Shown: positions 20,485 through 34,777 of the stretch, one piece after another
How the letters are laid out: each line of letters begins with the position of its first letter
Numbering within the stretch: the stretch's first letter is position 1
The notes under the pieces: model-generated
Told to the model about the DNA's origin: nothing
Seen by the model: only the letters and a program-made list of their open reading frames with translations
Databases searched by the model: none
Made by a program: the position numbers and the translations under genes
Source of the DNA: Acanthacorydalis orientalis
Lineage: Eukaryota; Arthropoda; Insecta; Megaloptera; Corydalidae
DNA: 64,000 nt
Reading direction: 5' to 3'
NCBI GenBank assembly: GCA_034766995.1
Contig: CM068313.1
Coordinates: 26,768,325 to 26,832,324, forward strand

Positions 20485-23400
20485 CATATATATGTGTGTG
20501 TGTGTATGTATATATGTATGTACGTACGTACATACGTATGTATGTACGTACGTACATACGTATGTATGTATATATGTTACATTTTACTACAATAAAATAT
20601 TATTTATATATTCTTATTCATTTATAAAACAAATTTCAACAATAAATCAAATAAATTAAAACTATGTATTGACATACTTTCTCAAATTCTCTAGCATGAA
20701 AGTAGTACTTTCCAGCTAATAAAAAATTCTTTTCAGCTTCAAAATGAACAGCTAGACTCCGAAAATCACTTTCTCTACCTTCATCAATAGCTAATGTTTT
20801 GATTAAAATCTCTCCATATAAATCAAGTTTATTGTGTTTTCGAGCCATTTGAAAAGCTTCTTCGAAACATTGAGATATCACTAGAAATCTTATTGCTGAT
20901 GAATAATCATCAAGTCGTTGGAAAAAACTAAAAAGTTAATAAAAACAAAATTTTTACATATTACACAGTTATTTTACGTAGAAAATAAATAATTTTATTA
21001 CCGTGCAACCATTTTTGCTCCTTCGATACTTTTTGTTGTTTGCACAAGTTCAACTGCAGCTTCTGGATTGTTCAATTTTTCTAATTGCAATCTAATTACG
21101 GAATCATAATCTTTTGCAATATGATATGCATTAACAGCATCTTCATACATTCCATCACTTTCTTTCGCTTTCGCATACTGTAAATGTATTTTTGGAGATG
21201 TAATATTATCAATAAATTCTCCTACTTTTTTCCAATTTTTTAATTTAATATAAACTGAAGCAGCCTTGTCATACTGCTTACTTTTTTCATATAACAAAGC
21301 ACAATCACCAAATTGTTTTTTAACTTCTAACAACTCTGCACATTCTTTTTGAAGCTGATTATTATTTGATTCTAAAGCCAGTTGAACTCCTTTTCTATAG
21401 TTTCCTACTCGTATCGAAGTTCTTGCAATACCATATAAACATAAAATTTTATGATCATCACTTAAATACTCAGAATCTTGTAAACTTCTTTCATAATGGC
21501 CTAATGCTTCATTATAATTTCCTCTGTAATAGTAATTATAAACATTTTAAAATTCATTGTATCTAAAAATTAATGTAAATAAAACCAACTTACGTAAATT
21601 CTAATTGTTGAGCATATTCCCTTGCTATTGCAGAAATTTGTTCAGGTGCATGTTGTTTTGCAAGGCGCAGAGCTTCATCCCAATGCATCAAATCTCGGCG
21701 CATTTCCAGTACATAAAGAGGTTTACCAGCAGTAACAAGCCATTTTTGAGCATTTTCTATATCTCCTAATAAAAGTGCTACGTGACCACACATTTCTCTC
21801 CAATCATCAACATTTTCTAGTTCATATAAAGCCCATACCATACCAACGTCCTCAATTTGACTATAGACTCGAATTGCTATTGTAATAAAATACAATACAT
21901 TAACATACTAACACAATAATTAAATTTAAATAAAAATGCAGTAAGCTACAATTTAATATTAAATAATGCTTGCAGTATCTATAAAATGTTTTAAATACTC
22001 TATAATAAAATACACTTTTACCCCAATCTATTTCCAAATTTTCCATTGCGGTTTTTGCTAGTTGTAGCCAAAAATCTTTCGCTTGTAATTTTATACATGT
22101 ATCCCATGCTTCTTGATACCTTAAAAATAAAATGTTAATAAATTAATGAAATTTTTAAATTTATGATGCAAATTTAAATAAATACTTTTGCAGTTGTAAT
22201 TGTTTCTGTAAAATTTCTTCTTCGTTAATGTTAGATCGATCATTTCCAAACCCAGTATACATTTCATGCGTAATTAACATTAATTGTGTTAATTGTCCAC
22301 TAGCTGTACCAAGAGTTATTTCTCCAGAAAATAATAATAATGGTATTTGTTGACTACCTAATTTCATTGACCCAATTTTTTTCACAGAAGTACCTATTTT
22401 CCAAAATATAAAAACTGTATAGTTTATGATATAATAAAATAACTATATACATATGTACGTACTTACGTACACGCATACATACATACATATATATATACAT
22501 ATGGAATTATAAAAATATACCCTTTATTGACTGTCGGACATAAATATAAGTAGTTATTTCTTGTTCATCAAAACCAACAAATATATTTCTATCGGTTATG
22601 TTATTATCCCACAAAACACCAATTATCGTTGGTGAAAAGTCTGGTACATTAACAACATCACCATTTACCTAAAATTGTTGCAAATTATACTTGTATTTTA
22701 CATCTAATTAATTACATCTTAAAATATAATTGATAAAGTAAAATAAAAAACAAATTAAAGAAAAAATTTCTTACAGGATTATATACATATCCATGACTTT
22801 TATCATCAATAAAAACTAATCTTGTTCCAGCAGGATCAACAAAAATATTTTTAATTCCTACACTATGTTGAAATTCTAATGATATTTTCCAATCCTCTGT
22901 GAAAAAGTACACAATATGTCCCATCTAAAAATATAAAATTATACTTAGGGAAAATGAAAATTTTAAAATTATAAGTCAGTTACATCTGTTGAATAAATGA
23001 GAAAATCTGTAGTCAAAGCATGATCTGTAATAATAGCCTCTTGTTTATTGAGGTCAGGGAACATTTTTGAGTCTTTATTGTCATGATCAACATCAGCTTG
23101 TTCAATCTAAAATAAAATATTTTAAAAAAAATACATATACTAGAATTATATACATATCATTAATTATACACACCAAGTGCAACTGTAATTTTCCATCAAA
23201 TAGAACTGAAGCATATTCAGTATTAAGGTGCATACTAGTTATTGCTGAAAGATATTCACGATCTCGAACTAAGTAAGGAGTTGAAATATCACCAGATCTT
23301 TGCGGACGTGTTAGATCATACAACCATGCTCTATTATTCATACCACATGCTAAATGAAATGGACCAAGCGCAATAAAACTTGGTTCTACTTCTGTACTTA

Positions 23401-25089
23401 ATATAACAGGTATTTGTTTAGTCTGTAAAATATGTATAATATATATATATATATATATATATATGTTACTTAATTAAAACTCACAATATCAGGCGAAAAT
23501 TGATAAATAGCAATATCTACTAGACCAGCTAAAAGTGCAATTTTAGCTCCACACACAGCCGTTAGAGAAGAAAGTCGGGTTAAATAAAAACTTATATTTC
23601 CACTGCGTCCACAAACAGCTAAAAGTTGACCATCTTCACTCCAACCGACTCTCTCTACTTCTGTTTCATGTTCTAAAACAATTACGCTACTTGTTTCTTG
23701 TAAATTTGATATATCATGTATTTTCACTCTAAAATAAGAAAAAATACAATCATTTAAATATATATATAATAAAAGATTTTTTTTTACTTATAATACAAAA
23801 ACATACATATTATCTCCGCATGTAGCAACTTTCCCTAATCTTGTAGAAAAAGCGATATCATTCAAACTACTTTTATGATTTCGAATTTGAAACAATTCCT
23901 GGCCTACTTCTTTTATATGGGTTGATATTGCAATGAAAAAACCAGCACTAAAACCTATCATAATATATCCATCCCCATACCATTTATATGTTACAATAGA
24001 ACCATAATGCTGCTGAAAAGCAAGCTCTATTGGATTTTCTGGATCTATTAGATTATATAAGTAAAGTGTTCTTTTCCCAACAATTAAGCTTACCTAAAAT
24101 AAATAAATTAATTTATTTTTTCTATATACAAAATTATATTATATTTATAAATAATATACAAATGTTTAAAAATGTTCCTTTTCACATTCACTTCAGTAAA
24201 CTATTCAGATATAAAAAAATACATACAGTGTTTTCTCCTCCCATTCGTTCATCAGTTTTCATTTCAGCAAACTGAATATCCGCAGGATCTGCTCTTAAAG
24301 AAATTATTCGTAAAGTATCACCATCTGAATTACTAATTGATAGTGTACGATCTTCAGAGCCTAATGCTAACAAGTTTTCAGTATTCCAACTTCCACAAGT
24401 AATCCGTTTATTGTGTTTTCCAATAATTGGAATACGTCTACAAATACATTTTAAAAGCATATTATAATAAATTTATTATGAAATTTGATTTCTTAACAGA
24501 ATAAAAATAATATACTTTGCTGTATTATGATGATAAATTGCTAAATTTCCTCGATTAGTTCCAACAGCTAATATTGGACAAGACTTTCCCCAGAATAAAC
24601 AACTCATTGGATCCCTTAAACCAACATCTATTGTTTGTTGGCATGTGTTATTAGCATCCCAAAGAAGTAATTGAGGTGAATTTGATGCTATAATAGCTAA
24701 TACATCTCCATCTGAATCCCAAGCAAAACCACTGCATAACCTGATCAATAAAACATTCAATTATACCAGTATTTTTAATATTATTTTTAAGTTTTCTTTA
24801 AACTTACGCAGGTAACTTTATACGGCCCTTTGATTGCCCATAACGATCAAAAATAGAAACAGTTGAATCACAGCCGGTTAAAGCAAGATAACTTCCTGAT
24901 CCTAACTGCCATGTAACATAAACCTCACCTGGTCCATGAGGTTGTTCCAGACGGTATAATAACTAATAAAAATAATTATTTATATAGAGCAATAATTTTA
25001 AAAGTGGTAATTATGAATTAAAATATATTAAACATAACTACTTTTTACATTTAATATTGTTAATTGAATTTTACCTTTTCATTTGACAT
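18997..25089 (-). CDS. WDR19: WDR19 / IFT144, intraflagellar transport complex A, 19 exons, 1368 aa
   Basis: Exons: 25075-25089, 24808-24962, 24516-24740, 24227-24437, 23807-24093, 23485-23728, 23174-23422, 22984-23106, 22775-22924, 22521-22668, 22186-22393, 22022-22119, 21594-21876, 21002-21523, 20678-20927, 19940-20399, 19594-19877, 19458-19534, 18997-19114. All are GT-AG, phases agree, and the sum is 4107 nt. Residues 6 to about 600 form WD40 propellers ([29 protein letters not shown]). Residues about 670-1260 are a TPR-like solenoid ([52 protein letters not shown]). The end holds zinc-ribbon CxxC pairs C1277/C1280, C1291/C1294, C1316/C1319 and C1338/C1341. Vertebrate WDR19 is about 1340 aa with the same order. 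The product works in IFT-A retrograde transport in cilia, in insects mainly in ciliated sensory neurons and sperm. MSNEK at the start is short and divergent; the ATG choice is the least certain part. Confidence 0.97.
20451..20576. repeat. Compound microsatellite in WDR19 intron 15
   Basis: Successive (CT)n, (TA)n, (GT)n and palindromic TACG/TATG tetranucleotide tracts fill about 125 nt of the 278-nt intron between exons 20678-20927 and 19940-20399. The GTACGTACGTAC blocks are self-complementary and could fold. Confidence 0.9.
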
Positions 25090-25328
25090 TATAATATCAT
25101 GATTTTATAAAAGTATCTGTATAATAACAACCTTTGCAACTTTTCGTTTAAAGTACATACAGAATTGTCATATTTTATATTACAAATATGCATTGCCAAT
25201 GTAAAAACAAAAATTTCGGCTGTCACAATCTCATTCAGTACTACCAACAGTGTATTTACTTTGCTAAATTATCTAAATCATACACACATATCACACAATA
25301 GGCGAAACATGCATAAATACATGATTAT

Positions 25329-25382
<54 letters not shown>

Positions 25383-26124
25383 GTTTGTGTGTGTCTGAAC
25401 GTATGTGTATATCCGTCCAGCTTTTTGGAGGTTTTCTTCACTTTTATATTGATGACTTACGATCTACTACCACCCAAGGTGGCATGAAGCAATGCTTTTG
25501 AAATGGTATTACAATGAATATTTGAATGGAATTAAATATATTTTAATCTGAAAGAAAATTTCAATAAAATATAATACATCACTACATTAGATGAAGCACA
25601 ATATCTTCAAATTACAGCAAATATTCAGTTAAAACTAGTTAAATGTGTTAAGTATTGAAACTGTTAAATAAGTAAAAAAACGAAGACGACTGAGAAAAAA
25701 TGAAAATTTAGCTAGTACATACACAAATTAGAAAAATAATTGGATGTTTAAATTCATTTTGACAGGATAAACATATATCATCGAAAAATGAAAAAAGTAT
25801 TTTAAAAAAAGAATATATGGATTCTTTCCCTTGTTATGGATATGAAGTTTCCATGATAAAAAGGTGGATAAAAGGAGAATAAAAGCAGTGAAAACATTAT
25901 CTAAATGTAGTGCTGGAATATGAAAATGAAAAATGAAACAGAGTTTTATACTATTCATTTTTAATAATAAAAATATTATTACAAAAGTAATCATATTAAT
26001 TATATATTTTTGAAAAAAATATATGTATATAAAACATCACATCATTAAACATATATAAAATAACAGTCATTCTATAACTAATTTAAAAGGCCTTTATGTG
26101 TTAGAAAAATAACTCTGTAATAAG
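25090..26124. other. WDR19 upstream region and THEM6-A 3' flank
   Basis: Contains the presumed WDR19 promoter (minus strand) and the 3' flank of the next gene. A (TA)n array lies at 25337-25378. A less AT-rich patch at 25405-25500 shows no open frame, tRNA fold or TATA box. No convincing RFX X-box was found near the WDR19 start. Confidence 0.5.
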
Positions 26125-28148
26125 TTAATCTGATTTTCGTAATTTAGCACTTGACGCTTCAATACTTTCTAGCCAAAGTTTAAGCTCTGCTGGAACTTCT
26201 GGTTTTTTATCGTCTTTATCGAGAAGTTCCTTCATCATTTTATTAACATCAATACCGACAATATTTTGCTTACTTAATACGACTGCTCTAACAAAATTGT
26301 CACTTAAAGTTATGAACTGTTGTTCTAAGTAGAGGCTTTTATCATCCCAATAAATTATCTGAAAAATGTATACTAACTAATAAAATCATCTAAATTTAGC
26401 TTATTTTACAAAAAAAAATTGTAAAGAACAGAAATTATATTCGTTAATGTTTTATTATATATCCAAGAAAATTATTTCGCCTTAATATCATACAAAAGTG
26501 TTAACGCTGTGCCGTATATAAAATTATATATGGTGATTATTAAACATTTTTTCTTAGATAATCATGTAAAGCTATATTTTATGTTGTATATATTCTTTAG
26601 TACAGTGGCATCAAACTCATTTGTGAACACGGGCCATCAAATTCAATTTGAAAGTCTGCGGGTCGCAGACAAAAAAGTCACAAAAGTCAATTTTATTTAT
26701 ATTCGAAAATAACTCGTTTAAATTTTACATTTATTTTTTTCTCTAATGAATTTATAAAAATTAAAAAATATACATTAATTTGAGGTATTATTATCAAATG
26801 TTACAACAAAATTTCAAATTAGAGAAATTAAAAAAAATAATATTTTTTGCTAGAAACTTGCCATCTTTTGACAGAAACTATTTTATTAATATCGGGTGCG
26901 TTTTTATGATAATGATATTTTTACTATAGATATTAAATGTTCATTTGTCAATTTTGACCTGTGTGAAATGTTATTAGTCTTTAAAAGGGAAAATAATTGC
27001 TCAAATAGGTATGCACTTCCAAACATTACCAAAATTCTTACCGCAAATATACGCATTTCAATAAAATGTTTTGGCAAGTATAAATAAAAATATAGAATAC
27101 CAAATTCATTATTACTTTTCTTGTAGCATCGCGTTGCACTGGATTTCAATCAATTCCATTAGGGTGTTTTATTTATTATTATTTTAATATTTTAATTATT
27201 TTATTATTTTAATAAAATCAACTTCAAGCTTTGGGAGCCTTCTAGAGCCTTGCGGACCGCGTGTTTGATACCACTGCTTTAGTGCATAAAAAAGCCAATA
27301 AATAAACTTTTTGTTCGTTAAGAAATTCAATAAATAAATATCAGTAATCACAAAATATTTTTTTTAACTTTCTTGCTTTTATATATTATTTTATATATTC
27401 ATGATAGCTTTTAAGAAAATATCAAAAATATATAGTAGACGGTTAATTAAAATATACCTTTGTAAGTATTTTATAAGATGTAAATATTGGTATTGTACGA
27501 CGATAACGTATACTACTTGCTCCTTGCAAAGCATTTCCTTTCAATTTCACAATAGCATCATACAATCCCGTTCGTTCATAAAACTGAAATCTAGCAAAAT
27601 CCAATTCTCGTATGTACCGAGCATTATTCATATGTCTAAAAAATATGTCTACATCTTGCGTTGTACAAAAACCTATAACAGAATTATTACCAAATAAATA
27701 TCTCAATTGTGTAGAATTATATTATTGACAAGTATATTATAAACATTTATAAGAATAAAAATAAATTATAGAATATAAATACATATATTATTTAGAATAT
27801 TAAATAATGACTATATATGGTAATAGAATATATATAATTTAAAAGTAAAAGATAAACCAAAGTTTAGCATTAGAAAAATAAAGAGATTGAAAATAGATGT
27901 CTGAAACCTGTTATTAAAATATCTAATTAATTAAATAATAAAAGTCTGAAAGCAAAGCATATAGCCGAATGAAAAAGAATAAGATAAAATGGAAACGAAT
28001 CAATTATTGTCTAGAAATTATAGTGAATAGAAAATAAAATAAGTATGAGGCGATTACTTTAGATTAAGTGAATGAAAGATAAGGAAAGCGATTTCCTGAA
28101 ATTAATATAGCACAAAAATTATAAAATGTGAATACATACATACACATA

Positions 28149-28210
<62 letters not shown>

Positions 28211-28670
28211 AAACGAGTTCAATATATTTTACATATATAATTGCATTATTACAAATATTTTATTATAATAGCCTATTGTTTTGATATTTTGCAAAATCAT
28301 TTAGTAACATTATGGGTTTTTCTTTTCATAAACTATACGGATACTTAACAATAATGAAAAAGTAGCTTATAGTTAATTTATAGCAATCAAATATACTGTT
28401 ATAGTACAATGACTTTTAATATTTACTTCTAAGAAAAACCGAATATGCAGGTATAACACGATGATTTTTATTATTGACCTTATGAATATGTTCTCATTGT
28501 AAAGAAATTTATTCTCCAAACGTATAATCATGAAAAAAAGAATTTAGCAGCTAACTGAAAAAATAATAGAATATTTTTATTCCATTATTTTTCACAATTA
28601 AAAATTAATAAATGTATAAATTTCTATATATAACTAAAAACATACATTTTAATAATATCTTGAATGACGC

Positions 28671-28737
<67 letters not shown>

Positions 28738-28876
28738 TAAACATAGATTTGAATACGTGCAAGTATAATCCTAAAATAGGTTTTACAATTTACATACATT
28801 CATAGATTAATATATTTACATTATTTATAACAGTAAATGATGTATGTAAATGTTTTAATACAACTAAATACTTGCC

Positions 28877-28940
<64 letters not shown>

Positions 28941-29296
28941 TTACACATATATACATATATAAAGTCAATATTTCATTAAGTCGCTTATGATTGCTATTTC
29001 TATTAACAATTGATATTTGTTCTTATAAAAAAGCTAGACAGAATACCATAAATGAAATAATAAAAAAATATGTATAAAATAAAACAAAAATATTTACCAT
29101 ATAATGTTGTTGTTTCATTTGGTTTTCTTTTAGGTAAAAACAATTTTCCAAATAAAATCGTAAACGCTATTCTTATAAAATAATTGACATCCCAAAAAAC
29201 GTATAAAAGTGCTATTCCTGATACAATGACTAAGAGAAATACATTAATTGGGTTTATTGACTGTAGAATTACAGAATAATTTAAGAGAGGACACAT
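26125..29296 (-). CDS. THEM6-like hotdog-fold thioesterase, paralogue A, 3 exons, 215 aa
   Basis: Exons are 29098-29296 (phase 1 donor G|GTAAAT), 27458-27672 and 26125-26358. The N-terminus carries a membrane segment ([19 protein letters not shown], about residues 23-41). The hotdog signature follows, [15 protein letters not shown] (80-94), then YRR and [13 protein letters not shown] in exon 3. Vertebrate THEM6 (DSCD75) is 208 aa with the same order: N-terminal membrane anchor, HMNNARYLRE.DFAR, WDD..FYLE..F. THEM6 is an ER-membrane member of the thioesterase superfamily linked to lipid homeostasis; its substrate is not settled, and activity here is inferred. The start is the first ATG in the open frame. 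Intron 2 (1099 nt) hosts a hAT remnant, while the sister gene C has only 107 nt there. It is the most divergent of the three tandem copies, ending LRKSD. Confidence 0.9.
26603..27276 (-). mobile_element. hAT-superfamily DNA transposon remnant, 674 bp
   Basis: Terminal inverted repeats CAGTGGCATCAAAC (left) and CAGTGGTATCAAAC (right, reverse complement) match at 13 of 14 positions. They are flanked by an 8-bp target duplication, CTTTAGTA at 26595-26602 and CTTTAGTG at 27277-27284 (7 of 8). Eight-bp duplications and CAGTGG ends are typical of hAT. The minus strand inside (26904-27150) encodes a piece of the transposase C-terminal dimerisation domain: [16 protein letters not shown] followed by [10 protein letters not shown]. 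It is then interrupted by stops, so the copy is internally deleted and inactive. It lies in THEM6-A intron 2 in the same orientation as the host gene. Confidence 0.88.
28139..28936. repeat. Cluster of three (TA)n arrays in THEM6-A intron 1
   Basis: Arrays at about 28148-28201, 28677-28733 and 28880-28937 lie in the 1425-nt intron between the two 5' exons. They are simple TA dinucleotide tracts flanked by CATA motifs. Confidence 0.85.
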
Positions 29297-30586
29297 CTTG
29301 TAAACCGGCAATAACAATGATCAGTAACTGATTATATATGCCTCGTGGCTTAACCCAACACATTCGACCTGTTCAATGCAAGTTCAAGTTAAAATTGTAC
29401 TGGTGGGGAAAATGAAAACAGGTGAGTATAATGTCATTAAGAAGGTTTACAAAGAAGAGTCATCTGTTCATTGCACTCGAACACGTGTTTCATTTCTCTT
29501 TATACAATGTAATAGTAGTATGAAAAAATATGTCACATATTTTGTTCCATTTATGTTAATAAAGACACCTTTTGATAATGATCTATTTTTAATTTTAATT
29601 CATTAATATATATATAAATTATTATTGATAATATTTAGAATAACTTTTTATATAAATACTTCCAATTTATAGTAGTTCGTGTAACATGATCTCTTACGAA
29701 TATAAATATGTTAATTATTTCAGAAGCTCTATCTTTACTTTCTAATAAAATATAAAGAAAATGATTTGTTTAGAATTGACATGAATAGTACACAATTATT
29801 ATGATGTTTGCTGTCTAAATGAATTATTCGTTTTACATTTGTGTAAATAAATATCATTATAATGTCTTAAATTAAAATTTTGATTTACATCCTATATATC
29901 ATTTATATGTTTCGAGGTTAATTATACAGAATATATTTTTTAACATAACAATCGATTATTTTATATTTTTTCTATTATACATTATTATTCTTCAAGGTAA
30001 CTTAAGTTTAGAAAAGAATAAAAAATATTCGTATTTAAATTGTACATACCTAAATAAATTCTAATTACAAAATATTATTTTTTATCTACAAAAATTGTAG
30101 TAAAAATGTGAAAGTATACATAAAAGAAATTTTATATCTATTTTCATTCAGCTTATATTAAATATATTAATATGTAATCAGTTATTTTTTAAATATCTCG
30201 ATATACTGATTTCTATTGTGTGGTAAATGTTTATATAAAAATTAATAATATACAAATAAATAATAGAAGTGAATATATAACAAATAATAATAATTAAATT
30301 GAAATGTTTTTTTTTCAAATAAAAGTAATATTTATCAAATTTGTTGTAGTTTCATTAACTATTTTTTATGAAAATATATATAACATTCACATTGCTAATA
30401 TAGTTTGAAATAATGACAAATTGATTTACACGTGTTTATTAATGAATCGTAAGTAATAATGTTCGAATTTGCACAATAGACTATTTTTGTAACATTCCTA
30501 ACATTTTTTTTAGTTCGATTGATTACTTAGTGTTCTTTTAAAATAGAAAGACAGTTCTTTTCAATAATATAATAAGAACCTATATT
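29297..30586. other. THEM6-A upstream flank, intergenic
   Basis: No supported gene. A less AT-rich patch at 29340-29500, including a palindromic ACACGTGT at about 29481-29488, is the likely promoter of the minus-strand THEM6-A gene. A 76-codon plus-strand frame at 29376-29606 overlaps this patch but has no family or splice support. The rest is AT-rich with nothing evident. Confidence 0.5.
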
Positions 30587-31000
30587 CTTTTTCTTCGATG
30601 GTGCTACAGCCCAAATTGAGCCTTGGCCTCCTCAATTTTCTACTTCCAGACATCCTTCTGCCTAGCAGTCCTTCTGTAGTTCATTACTCCCAACGGTTCC
30701 ACTCCATCAAGTGCCCGAGGCTTATTTTGGAATTTCGTAACGTTTGTTGTTTTACGAGGTGGGGTTGTTAGCCTCATACCCAACACCCCTTTTTAGAGGA
30801 CTATTCTCCCGCTCTCGTTAGCCCTGACCGTTCTTACTATCGGGGTTACTCGATCTTGCGTGAGGTTAATCAGGTTACTAGGGTTAACCACTTGGAGGTG
30901 AGAGTAGGAATTAAATAAGGGTAAGTATGAGGGAGAGTCTATGCGACGCTAGTTGCAGGCGGCGTCGTGTGGTATGCATACACTACTCCATTTTAACCCC
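30587..31000 (-). mobile_element. LINE-derived retroelement copy, 414 bp
   Basis: A GC-richer island flanked by a 16-bp direct repeat, AATAAGAACCTATATT at 30571-30586 and AATAAGAACCTACATT at 31001-31016 (15 of 16), which is a target-primed insertion signature. On the minus strand an open frame starts MRLTTPPRKTTNVTKFQNKP and runs through NYRRTARQKDVWK to a TAG. After that the same frame continues KIEEAKAQFGL then stop and HHRRKRK. This matches the usual C-terminus of non-LTR ORF2 proteins (NYRR.A..R..W...EEAKA..GL). The 3' end is A-rich (GAAGAAAAAGAA). It is either a 5'-truncated LINE or a short non-autonomous derivative with its own 5' head; family assignment is not certain. Confidence 0.75.
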
Positions 31001-31531
31001 AATAAGAACCTACATTAGATTATAATCGTATGTAATGAAATTATAGGTATGAAAATAATTTTCAAGGTTTTTATAACTAATATTTTAAACAGAGTAAATA
31101 TTTTTTATTAAAAATAAAATAGAAAATAAGTAAAAAATAAAATTGTTTAATATTTATTTTAAATTATAGATTTAAACAATATTTCTATTAATTATTAATT
31201 TTAATGTGCATTATATTACTATATTCTTATAAAATTAAAAATAAATAATCACGAATTAATTTCACGAATTAATTTGAGGAATTTAAGAATTCTTCAAATT
31301 TTTTTCACAATTTTTATAAATATAAAATAATTTTCAATGATTAAAATAATATTAGATAAATTGGAAAAATAAATAAACAGATTATTAATAAATAATTTAT
31401 TTTTACAGTTATTTAAATATACAACAAGAAATAGTAGAGTAAGGAAAGTATTACGTACTCTTTAATTGTTTTATTTGTTTCAATCTATATAAAATTTATT
31501 CTTTCCTATATATTCAGTAATTACTTGTAAA

Positions 31532-31591
<60 letters not shown>

Positions 31592-32441
31592 TGTAACATA
31601 TAAATAGTCTTAATAATAATATAAATATGACTAAATTTTGATTAATTTAAAGCATTAAGATTAACTATAGATGTAAACAAATCAAATAAATATCATAGCA
31701 TTCATAATTTTTCAACGTAAGATTAAACCCTGCATAACCACTAGGAATTTTTTATTCTCTGTTTATATATTTCTAAATTAATAACATTTTTATCTATACT
31801 TCTCGTAAATTCTATGCCATAATAAATAGTGCCGAGTTTTTTTATAAAGTGTTAATTAAATCATTTACAATAATTACATTTTTAAATAAATGTATGTAGA
31901 AAAAACAGAGCTAATTATTTTAAGTTTATACGTATAAATATAAATTCTTATAATCGAACGTAAAAATATATATTCTGTCTGATTAATAATATTATTCATA
32001 AAAAAGTCAGTATTTTTTAGTAATATAAAAAATGGAGAAAGTATTCTATTTGGTATAATTAATATTGGTAATAAAAATAATATTTTAAAGTAAGAAACAT
32101 CGATGAAAATATATTTATATCACATCATCGCAGTATTGAAATTGAAATTGTCATAGATAAACTCAAGAAAATAGTGATTTGCAAAAACCAGATTGTAAAA
32201 AAATCAGATATATAACTAAATGTAATTTTTAAATGTTAAATATCTTATATTTAAATTTTCAACAATTACTACGGCTACTTACATGTAAATTACAACACTT
32301 ATAAATGAAAATGTAAAAATATGAGATAAGAATGAGTCGATTTTAATTTAATAATAATGTAACTTTATTCATCACAATGCCAATTTTAAGGCCATTAGAT
32401 ATTTCAATGATTGTTATTTTTTTAATAATAAAGTTTTTTTC

Positions 32442-32511
<70 letters not shown>

Positions 32512-33038
32512 GTATGTATAGTGGCGAAACAAAACAAGTTATAAAAGTCTTATAACTCTGGGGATGGATTGGATACATTAACATAAGATCCTAGTCTCTG
32601 GAATTTTGTTCAAAATTAAGCCATTAAAACACTCTTAGGTAAACCAAAATACAAGAATAAATAATATAAGCTCAATAAGAATATTGGCAAACGATAAAAT
32701 TCTCCAGGAATTACAACAAACAAAAAAGATAAGAAAATCTACTGAAGATTAAACAGGTTCAGTAACGAAATTAAAAATTAACCCAAGAAAGTTATTTTTT
32801 TATAATAAATGTATATAATGTGCAGATTTAGAAAAATCATAAAGAAAACATTTTTTTTTTATTTTGATACAAAATTAAAAACTATTGGTTTTTGATATAT
32901 TTATACTTAATTGTTGATATAATTAGTGCCAAGACAATATATCAAAAACTATAACCTTATCAAACTAATTAACTTAAATTTTGTTAATTACGTTGATTTA
33001 ATAAATGATTCCAGTAGACTATTATATTAAATTTGCAA

Positions 33039-33078
<40 letters not shown>

Positions 33079-33855
33079 GATGGTTTTATTGTTATAGTTT
33101 ATTAAAATATAAATATTAAAAAAAATATTTCCATTGATATTTTATTCCAAAACCTGCGTTAGCTTTGTATAATAATATACATTTAAAATACGATAAATTG
33201 AACGCTAGTAGATTCGAAAAACGAGCTTCATCAAAATAAAAGTGAAATATACTTATGTTCTTATGATTTAAACCATGGTAACTATTTTGACCCCATAATC
33301 CGAAAAATTTCAAACACTAGCCTTAAAAAAGGCTTTGAAGAGATTACAAATTAGGTGAAGGATTTGAATGTGTCCCGTTATCAAATAAAGTAAAAAGACA
33401 TATTCCTAGATAATTAAACGAAACGCATATTAGACCTAAATATACTGGTTTAAACTTAAATTACTTTATTTGTATTAGACTGAACAAAACAGCTTAATAT
33501 TTAATGATATTCTTTTTTTAGGACACATGCATGTCAAATCAATACTTCTAAAAAAAAAACATAATAACTAAATTAGAATTACAAATTTAACTGAAAAAAG
33601 TTGACCACTGTAAACGTTTTCAATATTTCTATTAAACTGAATGTACTATTTTATATTGTTTTTTTCATATATATATTTATATTATTTTCCTATTAGCGAA
33701 TAAAATGTCAGTTTTATTTTATTTGCTTTACTGTATTCGACATTCGTAACATTCATTTATTTGAAGTATAAACATAATTTTTATTTAGGATTACCGCATT
33801 CCACTAAACATTTATTCATTTATGTGTGGGGATTTATGTACCTATGTACGTACAT

Positions 33856-33939
<84 letters not shown>

Positions 33940-34265
33940 TGTGTGTATGTTTCCTTGTGTCATTATTTAAAACAAATAGAAAAAGTTATTACTTCTATAG
34001 TAAAGTAGATATAATTATTTAAAAAATGTACTTTTACTTAATGCAGAGAACAATGCTATGACATAAAAATATATATCAAATATTATTTTAAAATGAATGA
34101 AAGGTTTATACTCGAAAATATTGTGATTAATATACGTTTTTTCATCTGAATACTATTGCGCTTTCTTTCAAAAAAATAATAATTGTAAGAATACTTAACT
34201 TTCAATAAATAATAAATACCTATAATATAGATAAAAAGAAAAGCAAAAAAATATTATTATTCATA

Positions 34266-34335
<70 letters not shown>

Positions 34336-34698
34336 CATACATACATACATACATATATACATACATGATGTGTTAATATGTGAAATACATTTAGGGGAAA
34401 CGTTGATTTTTATGTAAGGCAAGACTATTAAACTATTCTATATTACACATTTGAAATATTAATCTAAAAATGTCTAGAAATATCACATTTTAGGAAATTA
34501 AATATAATTAGAAACGTTTCTTAATTATTTTGATTATATGTATATAAATATTTCTTTAGTAAAAAATACTATAAATTATAATTTGTTCTCATTATTTTGT
34601 CCATTCGTTACATTCATAAATAATATATTTTTGCAAAATAATAACTGTTGTGATTTTTGATTACAGTCTACTATTAATCGACTCAAGATAAATAATTG

Positions 34699-34777
<79 letters not shown>

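Noticed and set aside
25126..25140. Possible RFX X-box upstream of WDR19 (GTTGCAAAGGTTGTT on the minus strand)
   Set aside because: The first half is close to consensus but the second half does not match RRNRAC, so it is not a credible X-box.
33116..33313. 65-codon minus-strand frame in the THEM6-A/B interval
   Set aside because: No recognisable family, and alternative frames are equally poor; possibly transposon debris.
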